Source: CAZXWK01 sp964644675 (GTDB lineage: Bacteria; Actinomycetota; Coriobacteriia; Anaerosomatales; JAAXUF01). Taken from it: a stretch of DNA of 64,000 bases. Made by a program: the position numbers and the translations under genes. Where the stretch lies: positions 95,557 through 159,556 of the forward strand of contig CAZXWK010000001.1 in the NCBI GenBank assembly GCA_964644675.1, in the 5' to 3' direction. Positions within the stretch are counted from its first letter, which is position 1. Each line of letters begins with the position of its first letter. Positions 16,632 through 25,759 of the stretch are shown piece by piece. Under the pieces are notes generated by a model that worked only from the letters and a program-made list of their open reading frames with translations, had not been told where the DNA came from and ran no database searches.

Positions 16632-17300
16632 CTACGCCGAGCGGCGCATCGCCTGGATGCGCTGCTCGATCTCGTGGACGCGCGGGTTGTCCGCGAGCTT
16701 GGCGAGGTTGATCTGCGGCAGGCTGATCTGCGGGCGCCACGACATGACGCGTCGTACGCCGAGCACCATGACGACGGCGACGATGCCCGCGCCGCCCAGA
16801 AGGGCCGCCGCGATGATGAGTGCGGCCTTGGTGCCGATGAGCACCTTTGAGTCGTCGCTGATGGTCGCCCTTGGGGTGAGGAGCACGCCGACGAACCCGT
16901 TGTTGACGGTGGACTCCCCGCTCAGCATCACGATGCCGCCGCCCTGGGTGACGTCGAGCTTCTTGCCGACGATGATCGGAGCGCCCGCCTGCGTGATGTC
17001 CATGTCGTTGCCGGCGAGGACGGCGCTCGTGTAGGACTGCCGCACCGAGACGTCGCCCTTCGCGTAGACGAGCGGCGAGGCCGACGCGGTGATCGAGACG
17101 TCACCGTCGGCCTTGGTGAAGCCGATCGCGGTCCCGACCGCCTCGAGCGTGCCGGTCTGCACTGTCCCGATCGCGCTCAGGTTGGCCTGCAGCGAACCGC
17201 CTTCGATGTGGCCGGCGACGTGTGGAGCGATGTCGGGCGTCTCGAGCTTGGCCGGCTCGACCGTTTCCGGTGTCTCGGTCGTCGGGGTGTTCTCGTCCAT
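16632..17300 (-). CDS. Repeat-rich protein with C-terminal membrane segment
   Basis: A 222-residue protein, unassigned. Residues 1-25 are Glu/Thr/Pro-rich. Residues 30-150 consist of short turns alternating small polar and hydrophobic residues (ADGDVSITASAS, AKGDVSVRQSYTS, AGNDMDITQAGA, VGKKLDVTQGGG). They recur about every 17-18 residues, which suggests a beta-solenoid. A hydrophobic helix (about 160-185) and a basic, amphipathic tail follow. The pattern recalls polymer-forming bactofilin-like proteins, but I would not assign it to that family. Confidence 0.65.
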   Translation of the reverse strand: MDENTPTTETPETVEPAKLETPDIAPHVAGHIEGGSLQANLSAIGTVQTGTLEAVGTAIGFTKADGDVSITASASPLVYAKGDVSVRQSYTSAVLAGNDMDITQAGAPIIVGKKLDVTQGGGIVMLSGESTVNNGFVGVLLTPRATISDDSKVLIGTKAALIIAAALLGGAGIVAVVMVLGVRRVMSWRPQISLPQINLAKLADNPRVHEIEQRIQAMRRSA

Positions 17301-17410
17301 GGGTCCCTCCCGGGATCGGTTTCGACGTGCGGGGTCGTTCTGCCCCGGTACGGATGTCTATACCCGACGCGACGTCGCGGGTGCCCCCGTCACCCGGGCG
17401 CGCCGTCGGG

Positions 17411-17416
17411 TAGAAT
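17411..17416 (+). promoter_or_regulatory. -10 element before gatB
   Basis: TAGAAT preceded by GGG lies 84 bases before the gatB ATG. It resembles the other TAGAAT/TACAAT hexamers in this window. No good -35 is visible. Confidence 0.4.
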
Positions 17417-17499
17417 CGTGCGGTACGCCGAGAAGACCCCCGACCGTCGGGCCCGTCGTGGCCGAGACGGTCGTCTGTCGCGAACAAGGAGCACCACGC

Positions 17500-19080
17500 A
17501 TGGCGAAAGACCGTCTCGCCGAGGTCCTCGAGACCTGGGAAGCCGTCATCGGACTCGAGATCCACACCGAACTCACCACGCTGAACACGAAGATGTTCTG
17601 CGGGTGTGCGGTGGCGTTCGGTGGCGAGCCGAATACGCGCACGTGCCCGGTGTGCCTGGGCCTGCCCGGCGCCCTGCCGGTGCCCAACCAGGCCGCCATC
17701 GAGTCCACGGTGCTCGCGGGTCTCGCGACCAACTGCGAGATCGCGCGATGGAGCCAGTTCCACCGCAAGCAGTACTTCTATCCCGACATGCCCAAGGACT
17801 ACCAGATCTCCCAGTATGACCTGCCCTTCTGCGCTGACGGCTGGGTGGACGTCGAGATCGATGGGACGCTCGCCGAGGAGCGGCACGAGTACCTCTCGGC
17901 GCGCGAGGACGGTTCCGCCGGCGACGCGATCGAGATGGCGCCCGACGGCGACGGCTACTCGGCGAGGATCGGCATCACCCGCATCCACCTCGAAGAGGAC
18001 ACCGGCAAGATGATCCACGTCGGTGGCAGCGAGGGCCGCATCAGCGGCGCCACCAAGTCGCTCGTCGACTTCAACCGCGCGGGCACGCCGCTCATCGAGC
18101 TCGTCACAGAGCCGGACATCCGCACGCCGGAGGAGGCGCGCCGCTTCGCCCAGAAGCTGCGCCTCATCTGGTTGTCGCTCGGGATCTCGGATTGCAGCAT
18201 GGAGGAAGGCTCGATGCGTGTGGACGCGAACGTGAGCGTCCGGCGCCGCGGCGAGACCGAGCTCGGCACCAAGGCCGAGCTCAAGAACATGAACAGTTTC
18301 AAGGCGCTGCACGACGGGCTGGTGGTCGAGATCGTGCGCCAGGTCGAGCTCATCGAGTCGGGTGGCTCGGTCGTGCAGGAGACCCGCCACTACGACGTCG
18401 CCGCACGGCGCACCAGCAGCCTCCGGAGCAAGGAAGAGGCGCACGACTACCGCTACTTCCCCGAGCCCGACATGGTGCCGTTCGAGTTCAGCGACGAGTT
18501 CGTCGACGGCATCCGCGGCCGTCTGCCCGAGCTTCCCGACGCAAGGCGCACGCGCTTCATGACCGACTTCGGCCTGCCCGCCCACGACGCGACGGTTCTG
18601 ACGAGCGACTTCGAGCTCGCGGAGTTCTTCGAGGCCGCGGTCACCATCGGCGGGCCGGAGCGCGCCAAGGCCATCAGCAACGTGATGCTCAACGACCTCT
18701 CGGCGTACCTGAACGCCGAGGGCATCGCGGTCACCGAGTCGCGCATCGTGCCGAGCATGGTCGCTGAACTCGTCGAACTGGTCGACGACGGCGTGATCAG
18801 CGGCAAGCAGGCCAAGGAGGTCTTCTCGGAGATGGCTGCCTCCGGCGACGCGCCCGGCGCGATCGTCGAGCTCAAGGGCATGCGGCAGGTCAGCGACAGC
18901 GGCGCGATCGAGGAGGTCGTCGACCGGGTGATCGCGGCCGATCCCGACAAGGTCGAGCAGTTCCGCGGCGGCAAGACCGGGCTCATCGGTTTCTTCGTCG
19001 GTCAGGTCATGCGCGAGATGGGCGGCCAGGCCAACCCCGCGGTCGTCAACGAGGTCCTCGCCCGCAAGCTCGCCGAGTAG
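17500..19080 (+). CDS. gatB: Asp/Glu-tRNA amidotransferase subunit B
   Basis: A 526-residue subunit that activates the misacylated tRNA and transfers ammonia supplied by GatA. The family start EAVIGLEIHTELTT, the cysteine-bearing CPVCLGLPGALPVPN and QFHRKQYFYPDMPKDYQISQYD are all present. A GatB/YqeY tail domain ends at ARKLAE. The ATG at 17500 has AAGGAG eight bases upstream. It completes the GatCAB set although it is about 4.5 kb from gatA. Confidence 0.96.
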   Translation: MAKDRLAEVLETWEAVIGLEIHTELTTLNTKMFCGCAVAFGGEPNTRTCPVCLGLPGALPVPNQAAIESTVLAGLATNCEIARWSQFHRKQYFYPDMPKDYQISQYDLPFCADGWVDVEIDGTLAEERHEYLSAREDGSAGDAIEMAPDGDGYSARIGITRIHLEEDTGKMIHVGGSEGRISGATKSLVDFNRAGTPLIELVTEPDIRTPEEARRFAQKLRLIWLSLGISDCSMEEGSMRVDANVSVRRRGETELGTKAELKNMNSFKALHDGLVVEIVRQVELIESGGSVVQETRHYDVAARRTSSLRSKEEAHDYRYFPEPDMVPFEFSDEFVDGIRGRLPELPDARRTRFMTDFGLPAHDATVLTSDFELAEFFEAAVTIGGPERAKAISNVMLNDLSAYLNAEGIAVTESRIVPSMVAELVELVDDGVISGKQAKEVFSEMAASGDAPGAIVELKGMRQVSDSGAIEEVVDRVIAADPDKVEQFRGGKTGLIGFFVGQVMREMGGQANPAVVNEVLARKLAE

Positions 19081-19096
19081 GACGGGGATTCCCGCC

Positions 19097-19459
19097 GTGT
19101 TCCGAACCAAGTCGATCTACGACCCGAAGTCTCCCGACGATGGCTACCGCATCTTCGTCGGTGCCGAGTGGCCCGCCGGCGCGCCCAAGGGCAAGGCCTC
19201 GGGCTGCGAGTGGATGAAGTCGCTCGGCCCGAGCGAGAACCTGCGCGGCTGGATGCGGCGCAACCGCCGCAAGGTGCCGTCGTTCACCGACAAGTACCTC
19301 GCAGAGCTGGGCCACAACGAGCGCGGGATCGCGCGCGTCTGCGAGCTGCACAAGCGCTTCGGCACGATCACGGTGCTCGAGGCGCCGACGCCCGAGGGCC
19401 AGACCGACTGGCAGGTCGCCCAGACGCTCGTCCGCTACCTGTCGGCCGCCTGCGAGTAG
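19097..19459 (+). CDS. DUF488 family protein
   Basis: A 120-residue YeaO-like DUF488 protein. Typical phrases are TKSIYDPKSPDDGYRI, the tryptophan-rich middle GCEWMKSLGPSENLRGWM and the late TVLEAP segment. The GTG start is 17 bases after gatB, so it is probably cotranscribed. The biochemical role of the family is not established. Confidence 0.8.
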   Translation: MFRTKSIYDPKSPDDGYRIFVGAEWPAGAPKGKASGCEWMKSLGPSENLRGWMRRNRRKVPSFTDKYLAELGHNERGIARVCELHKRFGTITVLEAPTPEGQTDWQVAQTLVRYLSAACE

Positions 19460-19463
19460 CGGA

Positions 19464-19491
19464 ACGCCCGGCGGCCGTGGCCACCGGGCGT
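19464..19491. terminator. Hairpin terminator between convergent genes
   Basis: Outer stem ACGCCCGG/CCGGGCGT (19464-19471 with 19484-19491) with a nested GGC/GCC, immediately after the DUF488 stop and 29 bases before the end of the opposing gene at 19520. Confidence 0.6.
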
Positions 19492-19519
19492 CCGTCGCGA
19501 GCCGAATGGGACCCCTCGG

Positions 19520-21955
19520 CTAGCGGGCTTTCACCGTCCGCTGTCCCGAGACCGAGGACACGTTGGTCGCTCCGCCCGTGAACACGGCGCGCACCTTCCA
19601 GGTGCCCCGCGCCGGCTTCCAGCGCAGCGCGGCCACGGCCTGGTCGCCGGCGGGCGTGAGCGACGCCGTTCCGATCGCGCGCCACTTGCGGGTCTTGGCG
19701 TTGTAGACCTGGAACTGCACGGTGCCCCCCGCGGTCTGGACCGGGGCGACGTACGCGCGCAGGGTGGTCCGCTTCTTCGCCTTCACCGACCGGGCGGCGC
19801 TGAGGTACACGTCCGCCGAGACGGGGACCCAGCCGCCGGCCGCGGCCGTCGTCCAGGTCGGGCCTCCCTCGAGCCGCGCCCGCACCGAGGTGTTGACCGC
19901 CAGACCGTCGAGCGGCATCGAGAACTCGAGCAGGCCGGTCTCTCCAGGCTCCGCCGCGACGGTGCCGAGCAGCCGCTCGACGCCTCCCGCCGGCGTCGCC
20001 CACAACGTGACGTTCGCGGGCTTGCCTGCGCCGGCGATCACGCCCGTGAGCAGGGTCCCCGAGCCGAACGGCACGATCGGGTCGAGTGGCTTGAGCGTCA
20101 TGGCCGGCGCGATGCTGAATGCGCTGCCGGTCAACGAGAACGGCGAGAGTACCGTGCCCGTGACCGACTCGTAGGTCGCGTTGTCGACGGTCGGTCCCGG
20201 GTCCTCCTCAGAGTCGAGACCCACAGCCGCTTCAGGCTTGAAGACGACGCTCACCGCGTTGTAGGGGAGTGCGGCGTTGAGGTCCTCGACGGTCTTGGCG
20301 AGCGTGGGACGAGGCGGGATCGTCGGCAGGTCGACGCCACTGTCGGTCGGCGTCGCGACGCACTTGGCGGTCAGCGAGCCGGTCAATGGCGTGTTGCCGG
20401 GCAGCGTGAAGGGGACGTCGACCGTCTGGGTCGTCGCCACGCCGTACGCCCGCAGCGAGACGCGGGCGACGTTCGTGCCCGCGTGGATCGGGTCGAGCAT
20501 CTCGACCGCCATGATCTGTGCCGCGCGGCGCGAGCGCCGTACCGTCGCGTCGACGTCGACGGCGGTGATGACCACGTCCTCGACGCCTTCCGCGCGCACG
20601 AGCGCCAGCTTGTCGAGCGCCCGCAGCGCGTCGAACGCCACCGCCCAGCTCACGTCTTCGGCGTCATCGACCAGGTCCGCGGTCACGATGCGGTAGCTCG
20701 TGACGCCGTCGGTGACGTCGATCGTGGTGGTGATGTCGGCGCTGCCCTTCGAGGGGCCGTCAGCGTACAGGCGCGCGGTCGCGATCGACGCGGCCGCACC
20801 GATGACGTCGGTACCGATGGAGCCGTCGGCGAGCAGTGCCATCGGAACGCTGACCGCGCTCGTGGTGGTCTCGTGCGTGCTCGCGTCTGTCGCGGTCGCG
20901 GTGATCGGAGTCGCCTGGGGCAGCGACGACGTCGTGCCGACCGCGCCGACCGAGCGGTCCAGCGTGAACGTGCCGCGCATCGCGGTCGGCCGACCCAGCT
21001 TGTACGGCTCCTGGAGGCTCGGCCAGACGCCGTCGACCCACGCGTTGGTCATCGCGAGCGCACTCGGACCGGTTCCCAGCACCGAGTGACCGAACGCGAC
21101 GACGGTGCTCCCGTTGCCATAAGTCACCGTGCCGAGCGCACCTGCCCACAGGTCGCCCCACGCTTCGAGTGCGGTGACGCCCGCGCCGCCGACGAGCGGC
21201 GCCGTGAACCCACCCTCGCCCGGACCCGTTCCCGTGCTGCGCGGATTCGACGCCGAGAAGACCGTGGCGCCCTGGGCGCGCAACCGTGCCGAGAGCTTCC
21301 GGTACGCAGTCGAACGCGTGTCGAGACCGCCCAGGTACACGGCCGCGAGCGGGCGGGCGACGAGCGTTCCCGAGGGCCGGAGCCCGGAGAGCGACGCATC
21401 GTCCGGCGTCACGATCACCTGGTTGACCACGCCGTTCTCGGTGAGTACCGGCTTGGCGAGCGGGATGGCGCGCGCGGCGGCGGCCGACTCGATCGCCGAC
21501 ATCGCGTCGATGGGGGTCGCGAGCCCCGTGCCGCCGGCGGTGAAGTCCTCGCCGTAGGAGACGGCACCGACCAGCTTGTAGGTACCGCCGTCGTCGACGA
21601 GCAGCGGGCTGCCGCTCATTCCGGCGGCGATGCCGCCGATCTTCTCGATCGCGGTGCCCGTCGCTTCGAACAGGATGAGCGCGTCGGCGGCGTCGGGGCC
21701 TCCGGCGACCGCCATGATGGTCACGGGAATGGTCTCGATCTCGGACCCCTTGAGCACGGTGCGCATCGCCCCGGGGAGCGTGCCGCCGCTTGCGGCAAGC
21801 AGCTTGGTGTTCAGGGTCGCGAGGTCGAGGGTCTCCTCGGCAGGCCCGGCGTGGGCGGTTGCCGCGCAGAAGAGCGCGACGACGAGGACCGCCATGGCGA
21901 TCGCGGTCCTCAGGGTGCGATGCATGGGCGCGGGCGTGGCGTGCGGTCTTGGCAC
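19520..21955 (-). CDS. Exported S55 (SpoIVB-type) peptidase-like protein
   Basis: An 811-residue protein. The GTG at 21955 follows the strong site AGAGGGGGAA; an ATG at 21925 is the alternative. Residues 11-37 form a signal peptide ending at AHA. GMSGSP (S114 as presumed nucleophile) and a later VVAFGHSVLG match the S55/SpoIVB peptidase pattern, in which Ser and His are catalytic. The long C-terminal part (from about 400) is beta-rich and Thr/Val-rich, with a final Ig- or filamin-like segment, TLRAYVAPVQTAGGTVQFQ. No sporulation genes are nearby. The substrate is unknown and the catalytic assignment is by motif only. Confidence 0.75.
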   Translation of the reverse strand: MPRPHATPAPMHRTLRTAIAMAVLVVALFCAATAHAGPAEETLDLATLNTKLLAASGGTLPGAMRTVLKGSEIETIPVTIMAVAGGPDAADALILFEATGTAIEKIGGIAAGMSGSPLLVDDGGTYKLVGAVSYGEDFTAGGTGLATPIDAMSAIESAAAARAIPLAKPVLTENGVVNQVIVTPDDASLSGLRPSGTLVARPLAAVYLGGLDTRSTAYRKLSARLRAQGATVFSASNPRSTGTGPGEGGFTAPLVGGAGVTALEAWGDLWAGALGTVTYGNGSTVVAFGHSVLGTGPSALAMTNAWVDGVWPSLQEPYKLGRPTAMRGTFTLDRSVGAVGTTSSLPQATPITATATDASTHETTTSAVSVPMALLADGSIGTDVIGAAASIATARLYADGPSKGSADITTTIDVTDGVTSYRIVTADLVDDAEDVSWAVAFDALRALDKLALVRAEGVEDVVITAVDVDATVRRSRRAAQIMAVEMLDPIHAGTNVARVSLRAYGVATTQTVDVPFTLPGNTPLTGSLTAKCVATPTDSGVDLPTIPPRPTLAKTVEDLNAALPYNAVSVVFKPEAAVGLDSEEDPGPTVDNATYESVTGTVLSPFSLTGSAFSIAPAMTLKPLDPIVPFGSGTLLTGVIAGAGKPANVTLWATPAGGVERLLGTVAAEPGETGLLEFSMPLDGLAVNTSVRARLEGGPTWTTAAAGGWVPVSADVYLSAARSVKAKKRTTLRAYVAPVQTAGGTVQFQVYNAKTRKWRAIGTASLTPAGDQAVAALRWKPARGTWKVRAVFTGGATNVSSVSGQRTVKAR

Positions 21956-22086
21956 GGCTTCCCCCTCTAGAGGGCTCCCGGCCCGGCCGCGTCTGGCGGC
22001 TGACCGGAGGGCAACTGGATAGTGCTGCCAGCGTAGCACGGCGACCTGCGGTGTCGTAGTCTGGTGCGAGAGAGGGGGCGGACAGA

Positions 22087-23133
22087 ATGCGACAGTCCAG
22101 ATCGCGCGTGCGTGCGGGGGTCCTGATGATGGCCTGCGTGGTCGCCGCACTTGCGTTCGCACCCCCATCCGCACTCGCCTCCGAGCCACCCACCATCACC
22201 GTGACCGCGGTGGGCGACGTCTGCTTCGCCTCCGGATCCGTGTCGCACGTGAGTCCGACTGCCCCGTTCGCGAAGGTCCGCCCGCTGCTCTCGGCCGCGG
22301 ACGTGACCGTCGGCAACCTCGAGACACCGCTCTCGAAACGCGGGCGCGCGGTGGCCGGGAAGACGTACACGTTCCGGTCGAGTCCCAAGATGACGGCGGG
22401 TCTGACCTGGGCGGGGTTCGACCTGCTCGCTCTGGGCAACAACCACACGCGCGACTACGGTCCCGCGGCGCTGCGGGACACGGTGAGGTACCTCGATGCC
22501 GCCGGTCTCGCTCACGCGGGCGCTGGCGTCAACCGGACCGCGGCCTTCCAGCCGGCGATCATCGAGCGCGACGGCGCCAGGATCGCGTTCCTGTCGTTCT
22601 CCCAGATCGGTCCGGCGAACTTCTCGGCGACCTCGACGTCGCCGGGCACCGCCTTCACGATGAGCGCGTCGCAGGTCAAGCGTGCCATCGCGGCGGCGCA
22701 CGGACAGGCGGACTACGTGATCGTGTCGTTCCACTGGGGTGTCGAGGAGAGCTACAAGCCGACGAGCTCGCAGGTGCGGTTCGGTCGCGCCGCGGTCGAC
22801 GCCGGTGCCGATCTCGTGCTCTCGCACCACCCGCACGTGATCCAGGGCGTCGAGTTCTACCGCGGCAAGCTCATCGCGTACTCGTTGGGTAACTTCGTCT
22901 TCGCGCCACCCAGTGCGGCGCGACACGATACGATGATCCTGTCGCTCACGCTGACACCCGACGGTCCGACCGCCGTGACCGCGCGCCCGGTACACATCGA
23001 CGGACGCGGCCGCCCCTCGGTCGCCACCGGCTCGACCGCTCGCAGGATCGATTCCATCATCGTGAAGACCTCGCGAGGCCGAGGGACCCGTGCGACCGTC
23101 CGCTCGGGAGTCGTCGAGCTCGCTCCACGCTAG
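22087..23133 (+). CDS. CapA-like metallophosphoesterase (PGA_cap family), exported
   Basis: A 348-residue protein. A signal peptide (residues 1-31, ending SALA) is followed by the capsule-synthesis CapA fold: GDVCFA, VGNLETPL, ALGNNHTRDYG, VSFHWGVE, LSHHPHVIQG and YSLGNFVF. Those Asp, Asn and His residues match the metal-binding positions of calcineurin-like phosphoesterases. CapA proteins support poly-gamma-glutamate synthesis, but no capBC is present, so a general cell-surface phosphoesterase is equally possible. Confidence 0.88.
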   Translation: MRQSRSRVRAGVLMMACVVAALAFAPPSALASEPPTITVTAVGDVCFASGSVSHVSPTAPFAKVRPLLSAADVTVGNLETPLSKRGRAVAGKTYTFRSSPKMTAGLTWAGFDLLALGNNHTRDYGPAALRDTVRYLDAAGLAHAGAGVNRTAAFQPAIIERDGARIAFLSFSQIGPANFSATSTSPGTAFTMSASQVKRAIAAAHGQADYVIVSFHWGVEESYKPTSSQVRFGRAAVDAGADLVLSHHPHVIQGVEFYRGKLIAYSLGNFVFAPPSAARHDTMILSLTLTPDGPTAVTARPVHIDGRGRPSVATGSTARRIDSIIVKTSRGRGTRATVRSGVVELAPR

Positions 23134-23181
23134 CGCACCACAAGACCCCGCCGGTGCGGGACGTGACCACGAGGAGCACGC

Positions 23182-24024
23182 ATGGGACTGTTCTCGGTAG
23201 TGACCGATTCGACGGCCGACATCCCCCCGGAGCTCGCCCAGAAGCACGGCATCTCGGTCGTGCCGCTCAACGTCGTCTTCGGCGGCGAGGCTTTCCCCGA
23301 CGGCCAGCTGACGCAGGCCGAGTTCTTCGCACGGATGCGCTCGAGCGCCAAGCTCCCGACGACCTCGCAGCCGCCCGTCGGCGCGTTCGTCGACGCCTAC
23401 GAGCGCGCGCTCGCCAAGGCCGAGCGCGTCGTCTCGGTGCACATCTCGAACAAGCTCTCGGGAACCATCGAATCGGCCCGCGCGGCCGCCGAGCAGTTCG
23501 GCGGGCGCGTGCACGTCTTCGACTCGCTCAACCTGTCCTGGGGGCTCGCGTGGCAGGTCATGGACGCTGCCGCGGCAGCCTCCGAGGGGCTGGCGGCGGA
23601 GGCGGCGCTCGAGCGGCTCGCGGTGGTACGCGAGCGCGTGAAGCTCATCGTCGGTCTCGACTCGCTCGACAACCTCGCGAAGGGCGGTCGAATCGGCCGC
23701 GTCGGGGCGTTCCTCGGCTCGTTGCTCGACATCAAGGTCACGCTCACCGTGGGCGAGGACGGCGCCTTCCTGCCCGTCGCACGGAGCCGCGGCGAGAAGG
23801 CCGCCCTGAAGCACACGATGGAGTGGGTCGGCTCGCAGCTCGGCCCGGACCGCCGCGGCAAGTTCGCGATCGGGCACGCGCTCTCGCTCGAGCGTGCCGA
23901 GTGGCTTCGTGACGAGATCGTGAAGCGCTACGACGCCGTCGAGGTACTCGTGTACGAGACGGGGTCCGTCATCGCGACGCACACCGGCACCGGCTGGGGT
24001 GTCGCGGTCGTGCCACTCGACTAG
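23182..24024 (+). CDS. DegV family fatty-acid-binding protein
   Basis: A 280-residue DegV/FakB-type protein. Family features are the opening VVTDSTADIP, TTSQPPVGAF, HISNKLSGTIESAR, DSLDNLAKGGRIGRVGAFLGSLLDIK and the final THTGTGWGVAVV. FakB proteins present a bound fatty acid to the FakA kinase for phospholipid synthesis. No fakA is in the window. It starts 48 bases after the CapA-like gene with GAGGAG upstream. Two more DegV genes lie at 37.1-38.8 kb. Confidence 0.9.
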   Translation: MGLFSVVTDSTADIPPELAQKHGISVVPLNVVFGGEAFPDGQLTQAEFFARMRSSAKLPTTSQPPVGAFVDAYERALAKAERVVSVHISNKLSGTIESARAAAEQFGGRVHVFDSLNLSWGLAWQVMDAAAAASEGLAAEAALERLAVVRERVKLIVGLDSLDNLAKGGRIGRVGAFLGSLLDIKVTLTVGEDGAFLPVARSRGEKAALKHTMEWVGSQLGPDRRGKFAIGHALSLERAEWLRDEIVKRYDAVEVLVYETGSVIATHTGTGWGVAVVPLD

Positions 24025-24094
24025 AACCGCCAGGCCGCCGTCGCAGGGTGGATCGATCAGCGTCGCTCGCTCGTGGCGACTTGCCGGTGCCGGC

Positions 24095-25585
24095 TCAGTC
24101 GCGTTCCCACTTGAGCGAGCGCTTCACGGCCTCGGCCCACAGCACCCGCAGGTGCGCGATGCGCGCTTCACCCTCGGCGTTCGGCTCGTAGGTCTGGCGC
24201 ACCGCCGAGAGCATCGGCAGGTCTGCCGGCGACTTCCAGACCCCGACCGCCTTGCCGGCCAGGTACGCCGCGCCAAGCGCGGTCGACTCGGCCATCGCCG
24301 CGACGTGGACCGGCATGTCGAGCACGTCGGCGAGCGTCTGCATGACGAGCGAGTTCACGGTGACGCCTCCGTCGGCGCGCAGCGAGTGCAGCGGACGGCC
24401 GGAGTCCGTCGACATCGCGCCGATCAAGTCGCCGACCTGCAGCGGGATCGACTCGAGAGCCGCTCGCGCGATGTGCGCCGCGTTCGCGCCGCGCGTCAGT
24501 CCGAAGATCGCTCCGCGCGCGTACGGGTCCCACTCGGGCGCGCCGAGGCCGGTGAGCGCGGGCACCAGGACGACGCCGTTGGAGTCCTCGACGCTGAGCG
24601 CGAGTTCGGTCAGTGCCGCGGGCGAGTCCGCGAGATGCAGCTGCTCGACGACCCACTGCACGACCGCGCCGCCCATGAAGATCGACCCCTCGAGCGCGTA
24701 TTCGAGCTGGTCGCCGGTTTGCGCCGCGAGTGTCACCGCGAGCTGCTGCGAAGAGGGCTGTGTCGTGCCAGCGTGCGTCAGGGCGAACACCCCGGTTCCG
24801 AAGGTGACCTTCGCGTCGCCCGGCTCGAAGCCACCGTTGCCGACCAGGGAGGCCTGCTGGTCGCCGCACGCCGCGCCGATGGTCACGGGCGCGCCGAGGA
24901 CGTCGGCTGCCGACTCGCCCAAGACGGCCGAGGACGGGTGTACCGAGGGCAGCAGCGTCATCGGTACGCCGAACAGCTCGCACAGCTCTGCGGACCATTC
25001 GCCGCGGCCGATGTCGAAGAGCAGCGTGCGTGAAGCGTTGGTCACGTCGGTGACGTGGAGTGCGCCGCCCGACAGGTTCCAGATCAACCACGTGTCGATC
25101 GTCCCGCACGCCAGGTCACCCGCTTCGGCCCTCTCCCGCGCTCCCTCCACGTTGTCGAGCAACCACGCGATCTTGCTCGCCGAGAAGTACGGGTCGATGC
25201 CGAGTCCCGTGAGCTCCCGCACGTGCGCGTCCACGCCCGGGCGCTCGGCTATCCGGTCGCAGTACTCCGCGGTGCGGCGATCCTGCCAGACGATCGCGTG
25301 ATGCAGCGGCTCGCCCGTGGCACGGTCCCACAGCACGACGGTCTCGCGCTGGTTGGTCACGCCGATGGCCGCGAGCTGCTCGGCGGTGATGCCCGCCTGT
25401 GTGAGCGCGTCCCGAGCGGTCTGGAGCTGGTCGGACCAGATGCGGTTCGCGTCGTGCTCGACCCAGCCGGGTCGCGGGAAGTGCTGCTCGAGCGCGATCT
25501 GGGCCATGCCGCGCTTCTCGCCGGCCTCATCGAACACGATCGAGCGGGTCGAGGTCGTTCCCTGGTCGAGTGCGAGGACGTACAC
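24095..25585 (-). CDS. glpK: Glycerol kinase
   Basis: A 496-residue FGGY-family kinase that phosphorylates glycerol to glycerol-3-phosphate. Typical motifs are LALDQGTTSTRSIVFD, GVTNQRETVVLWD, HHAIVWQDRRT, the GACGDQQASLVG segment and ADGGVTVNSLVMQ. I chose the GTG at 25585 because GGAGG lies 8 bases before it; a GTG three codons upstream abuts that site. No glpF or glpD is adjacent. Confidence 0.95.
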   Translation of the reverse strand: MYVLALDQGTTSTRSIVFDEAGEKRGMAQIALEQHFPRPGWVEHDANRIWSDQLQTARDALTQAGITAEQLAAIGVTNQRETVVLWDRATGEPLHHAIVWQDRRTAEYCDRIAERPGVDAHVRELTGLGIDPYFSASKIAWLLDNVEGARERAEAGDLACGTIDTWLIWNLSGGALHVTDVTNASRTLLFDIGRGEWSAELCELFGVPMTLLPSVHPSSAVLGESAADVLGAPVTIGAACGDQQASLVGNGGFEPGDAKVTFGTGVFALTHAGTTQPSSQQLAVTLAAQTGDQLEYALEGSIFMGGAVVQWVVEQLHLADSPAALTELALSVEDSNGVVLVPALTGLGAPEWDPYARGAIFGLTRGANAAHIARAALESIPLQVGDLIGAMSTDSGRPLHSLRADGGVTVNSLVMQTLADVLDMPVHVAAMAESTALGAAYLAGKAVGVWKSPADLPMLSAVRQTYEPNAEGEARIAHLRVLWAEAVKRSLKWERD

Positions 25586-25759
25586 GAAGGCCACCTCCGG
25601 AATCGCGTTGCGGACACGGAGAGAGTACCCAACAGAGGGCGAGGATACCGCTCGTCACGGGGCCGCAGCTCACCTCCTACCGGGCGCTCGTGCGGCGCGG
25701 TAGACTGGCAGGCAGGAGTGAGCGTCATGCACGGCAATGGTTGGCGTCAGGGGGGTTTG

